In this document: positions 61,606-64,000 of the stretch, in pieces
Layout of the letters: each line of letters starts with the position of its first letter
Numbering within the stretch: the stretch's first letter is position 1
Assembly (NCBI GenBank): GCA_011605725.1
Contig: JAAOZP010000012.1
Location: forward strand, 200,238 to 264,237
Reading direction: 5' to 3'
DNA from: Nitrososphaerota archaeon
Lineage (GTDB): Archaea > Thermoproteota > EX4484-205 > JAAOZP01
DNA length: 64,000 bases
Notes under the pieces: generated by a model
What the model was told of the DNA's origin: nothing
What the model saw: only the letters and a program-made list of their open reading frames with translations
Database searches by the model: none
Position numbers and translations under genes: made by a program

Positions 61606-61700
61606 AAAACGTCGCGCGCTTATCAGATTATCGTTTCAAGCATAAGGCTAAACTTAGAGAATGATATTGGCGGTTATGCCGCATGCCCAGCTGCTCAGCG

Positions 61701-62459
61701 TCAATCTTTTAAGCAGTTCCTAATCCTGTGCAGGACCTCGGTGGCAGCCATCCTCATAAACCCTAGGTCGCTGCCCACGTTTACCAGTCTGAAACCCAGT
61801 CCTATATGTTCCTCAGCATCTTTAGGATTGGACGCTATCCCAGGACATACTTTGGTTCCAACATGCGTCTTGACCACGTACCTTATTGCCTCAACGACTT
61901 CCGGGTCATTAGGATTACCCAAGTGGCCTAGGGAAGCCGATAAGTCTGCTGGCCCAACTATCGTGCCGTCTACGCCAGGAGTGGAGATTATCTCCCTAAG
62001 ATTTTTCAAAGCATCGCTCGTCTCTATTTGAACAACAACCACCACTTTCTCGTTAGCCTCTTTAACATACTCGGCGAAACCCCTATACCATACTGGCCTC
62101 CTGGGACCACATCCCCTAACCCCCTCCGGAGGATACTTGCAGGCCGCCACCGCTCTCCTAGCCTCATCCCTATTGTTGACCCATGGAACTATAACTCCTG
62201 TAGGACCTAGGTCAAGAGCCCTCTTTATGTAGACAGGGTCATTCCAAGGAACCCTGATCAGGGTTGCGGCTTCAGACCTGTTGACGGCTTGAAGTATTGT
62301 TTGAACATTCTTGTAATCAAGAGGACAGTGCTCCATGTCTATCCAGAACCAGTCGAACCCTAAAGTACTCATGAGCTCCGCAACATCAGGCTCAGGAGTC
62401 TCTATCATTGAGCCTATCAAAACTTCTCCATTCTTCATCCTCTCCTTAAAGCTACTCAT
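61701..62459 (-). CDS. HpcH/HpaI-family aldolase (2-keto-3-deoxy-sugar-acid aldolase-like)
   Basis: The 252-residue barrel has the family features IDMEHCPLDYKNVQTILQAV (about 40-59), the Arg/metal region RVPWNDP, VVVQIETSDAL (metal Glu) and DGTIVGPADLSASLGH (metal Asp). These class II aldolases reversibly split 2-keto-3-deoxy acids to pyruvate and an aldehyde. It fits as the last step of oxidative catabolism of a sugar by the neighbouring dehydrogenase and epimerases. AAAAGCTTTTAGGAG sequence at about 62490-62500 may be the promoter. Confidence 0.85.
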   Translation of the reverse strand: MSSFKERMKNGEVLIGSMIETPEPDVAELMSTLGFDWFWIDMEHCPLDYKNVQTILQAVNRSEAATLIRVPWNDPVYIKRALDLGPTGVIVPWVNNRDEARRAVAACKYPPEGVRGCGPRRPVWYRGFAEYVKEANEKVVVVVQIETSDALKNLREIISTPGVDGTIVGPADLSASLGHLGNPNDPEVVEAIRYVVKTHVGTKVCPGIASNPKDAEEHIGLGFRLVNVGSDLGFMRMAATEVLHRIRNCLKD

Positions 62460-62527
62460 ACCTAATCGTGTAAGCCCAGCTTACGGCTCCTAAAAGCTTT
62501 TTTACTTGCGGTTAAACGTGGAAAACC

Positions 62528-63685
62528 GTGGACCCGGTGACGCCTAGAGAAAGGTTTCTCAAAGTAGCCCTGTTTAAAAGCCCCGACAAGATACCGCTCT
62601 GGGGCGTTGGGAGCGTTAGGCCAGCCACGCTGAGAAGCTGGATTAAGCAGGGTCTTCCGGAAAACTCTGATCTCGCTGAATACCTGGGCGCTAAGGGCTG
62701 CGAGGTAGGAGCCATTAGCGTATCATCCTACCCGAGTGAGGGATTTGAATGGAAGCCTGATCCAAGTTTGATCGATCTAGGGCCAAGGCCGGCGTTCGAG
62801 TACAGGATAATAAGGGAGGATGAGAGACGCAGGATTTGGGTTGACAGCTTGGGTATAACGCAGATAGGGTTTCAGGAAGACTGGAGAAACGGTTGGAGCG
62901 GCTTTGCGACGAGAAGCTGGGTCGACTTCCCAGTTAAGAATCGTGAAGACTTTCTGAGGATTAAGAAGCGTTACAACCCTAGGGATGCTGAGAGATATCC
63001 GAGGAATTGGGATTCGCTGGTTAAGAAATACGCGAATAGGGACTACCCGTTATGCGTGAACATTAGGGGGCCCTTCTGGTGGACTAGAGACATGGTTGGC
63101 TTGAAAGGGATTGCGCTTGGGATCCACAGGTATCCTGAGCTGATAAAGGAAATCATGGATTTCTGCGCAGAGTTTCAAACAGGAGTCTTGCACAGGGCTT
63201 TGGATGATTTAGACGTAGACTTCGTGATCATAAGTGAAGACATGGCTTACAAGAACGGGCCGATGATAGGGCCTGAAGCCGTGAAAGAATTCATGAGCAC
63301 AGCCTACCACGAAATAGCTAAGTTCTTCCGAGAACATGGTGTTAAAATCCTAATAGTTGATAGTGACGGAAACGTTGATCTCCTAATACCTATTTGGCTC
63401 AAGCTAGGTTTAAACGGTGTAATGCCGTGTGAAGTAGCAGCAGGCATGGATGTTGTTAAGCTCGGTGAGAAATACCCGGACTTAATCATGATAGGCGGGA
63501 TAGATAAGAGGGAGCTTGCTAAAGATAAAGAATCTGTGAAGAAGGAGGTTGAATACAGGGTTCCCCCGCTCGTGAAGAGAGGAGGATACTTCCCCGGGGT
63601 TGACCATGCTGTGCCTGCCGACGTGCCCCTTGAAAACTACAAGTATTTCGTTTCGCTTTTAAAGAATCACTGTGGATGGCAGTAA
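62528..63685 (+). CDS. URO-D-superfamily protein (third paralogue)
   Basis: This 385-residue barrel starts at GTG 62528 (VTPRERFLKVALFKSPDKIPLWG). It has NIRGPFWWTRDMVGLKGIAL, HRYPELIKEIMDFCAEFQ, IISEDMAYKNGPMIGPEAVKEF and ILIVDSDGNVDLLIPIWLKLG. The C-terminal VMPCEVAAGMDVVKLGE resembles corrinoid-methyltransferase-like URO-D proteins. The H-x-C Zn motif is replaced by VDSDG, and PCEVAAG keeps a Cys. It is divergent from the aldolase gene. The function is unknown; repeated presence in sugar clusters hints at a carbohydrate-related or C1 role. Confidence 0.7.
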   Translation: MDPVTPRERFLKVALFKSPDKIPLWGVGSVRPATLRSWIKQGLPENSDLAEYLGAKGCEVGAISVSSYPSEGFEWKPDPSLIDLGPRPAFEYRIIREDERRRIWVDSLGITQIGFQEDWRNGWSGFATRSWVDFPVKNREDFLRIKKRYNPRDAERYPRNWDSLVKKYANRDYPLCVNIRGPFWWTRDMVGLKGIALGIHRYPELIKEIMDFCAEFQTGVLHRALDDLDVDFVIISEDMAYKNGPMIGPEAVKEFMSTAYHEIAKFFREHGVKILIVDSDGNVDLLIPIWLKLGLNGVMPCEVAAGMDVVKLGEKYPDLIMIGGIDKRELAKDKESVKKEVEYRVPPLVKRGGYFPGVDHAVPADVPLENYKYFVSLLKNHCGWQ

Positions 63686-63840
63686 TTTTAGTCATCCGCG
63701 AATTAGATTTTTACGTGTCAATGGCTCAATCTATTTTGGATGCGCAGCGAGAAGCCTCTTCAAATATTTTGTATTGCAGCCATTCCTGTAAAAACTGGCC
63801 GTAATTGGGAGGTGAACCGGAATCCTGATTGCCAACAGTA

Positions 63841-64000
63841 TCACAGGTAGGCCCCCTGCTTGATCAAGGCTTCTCTAAGCTCTTTTCCGTCAAGCTGCCT
63901 CGGACTTATCGCCTTCTTAATGCAGAGAGCAGCAGCCACTCCTGCTGCCTGCCCTATTGCCCTCATGTTCGGCTGAATCCTTACTGCACCGTGTGCTTCG
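63841..64000 (-). CDS. FAD-dependent oxidoreductase, N-terminus cut by window edge
   Basis: The last 53 codons end at TGA 63843-63841: EAHGAVRIQPNMRAIGQAAG, then VAAALCIKKAISPRQLDGKE and a tail LIKQGAYL. This is the conserved C-terminal block of FAD_oxidored (PF12831) proteins, where H...M.IGQAAG contacts the flavin. The intergenic 63686-63840 shows no gene. Confidence 0.7.
   Translation of the reverse strand, partial: EAHGAVRIQPNMRAIGQAAGVAAALCIKKAISPRQLDGKELREALIKQGAYL

Noticed and set aside
1..64000. tRNA genes, rRNA genes, CRISPR arrays, intact transposases
   Set aside because: Looked for T-arm GGTTCGAATCC-like motifs, regular spaced repeats and transposase motifs on both strands; none was convincing.

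Overview
The window looks archaeal, most likely a heterotrophic thermophile-type lineage of the Thermoproteota/TACK group. Reasons: AT-rich TATA boxes sit about 26-27 bp upstream of many start codons, implying leaderless or near-leaderless mRNAs; TTG and GTG starts are common; and there are archaeal information-processing genes (FEN-1 flap endonuclease, a PINc-ATPase-KH protein, VapBC). Rank below phylum cannot be fixed from this window. No rRNA, tRNA, CRISPR array or intact insertion sequence was seen. Both window edges cut genes (a GNAT acetyltransferase on the left, an FAD-dependent oxidoreductase on the right).

Layout. 0.6-8.3 kb (minus): a sugar operon with a GmhA-type SIS protein fused to a large N-terminal domain, a RfaE-like PfkB kinase, a HAD phosphatase, a phosphomannose-isomerase-like cupin and a GH78 rhamnosidase-like enzyme. 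8.5-15.9 kb: Gfo/Idh/MocA dehydrogenase, TIM-barrel glycosidase-like protein, uroporphyrinogen-decarboxylase (URO-D)-like protein, membrane transglutaminase-like pair, alpha/beta esterase. 16.1-27.1 kb: housekeeping and stress genes (PfkB kinase, FEN-1, VapBC, YjjX NTPase, two-subunit fumarase, sugar isomerase/epimerase, nitroreductase, DUF72, creatininase, Eis-like acetyltransferase). 27.1-30.9 kb: an NAD locus in which an NAD-kinase-like protein with a C-terminal winged helix is divergent from nadA-nadC-aspartate dehydrogenase. 31-40 kb: PINc-ATPase, then an exported set (gingipain-like C25 protease, Ig-like surface protein, DUF192 protein, serpin). 40-51 kb: dehydrogenase, DUF3467, flavoprotein, DUF6259-type glycosidase, tandem amidohydrolases, DUF362 protein, and two broken genes (a glycosidase and a ceramidase). 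51.2-56.8 kb: ABC exporter, ATC-hydrolase-like protein, dehydrogenase, methyltransferase, NifX-like/DUF134 module. 56.8-63.7 kb: carbohydrate island with two URO-D-like proteins, two isomerase/epimerases, a dehydrogenase, an ACT-V4R sensor and an HpcH/HpaI aldolase.

Much of the window seems devoted to taking apart plant or microbial glycans and unusual sugars: glycosidases release sugars, dehydrogenase/epimerase/kinase sets convert them, and an aldolase splits 2-keto-3-deoxy acids. Several remnants show active gene decay (an AbrB-type antitoxin, a nitroreductase C-terminus, an unidentified 3' end, a split glycosidase and a frameshifted ceramidase). Regulatory candidates include paired 13-bp repeats around a divergent promoter at 58.0 kb, a 19-bp perfect inverted repeat before the creatininase gene, and GC-alternating GCGCGC tracts that lie almost only outside genes.
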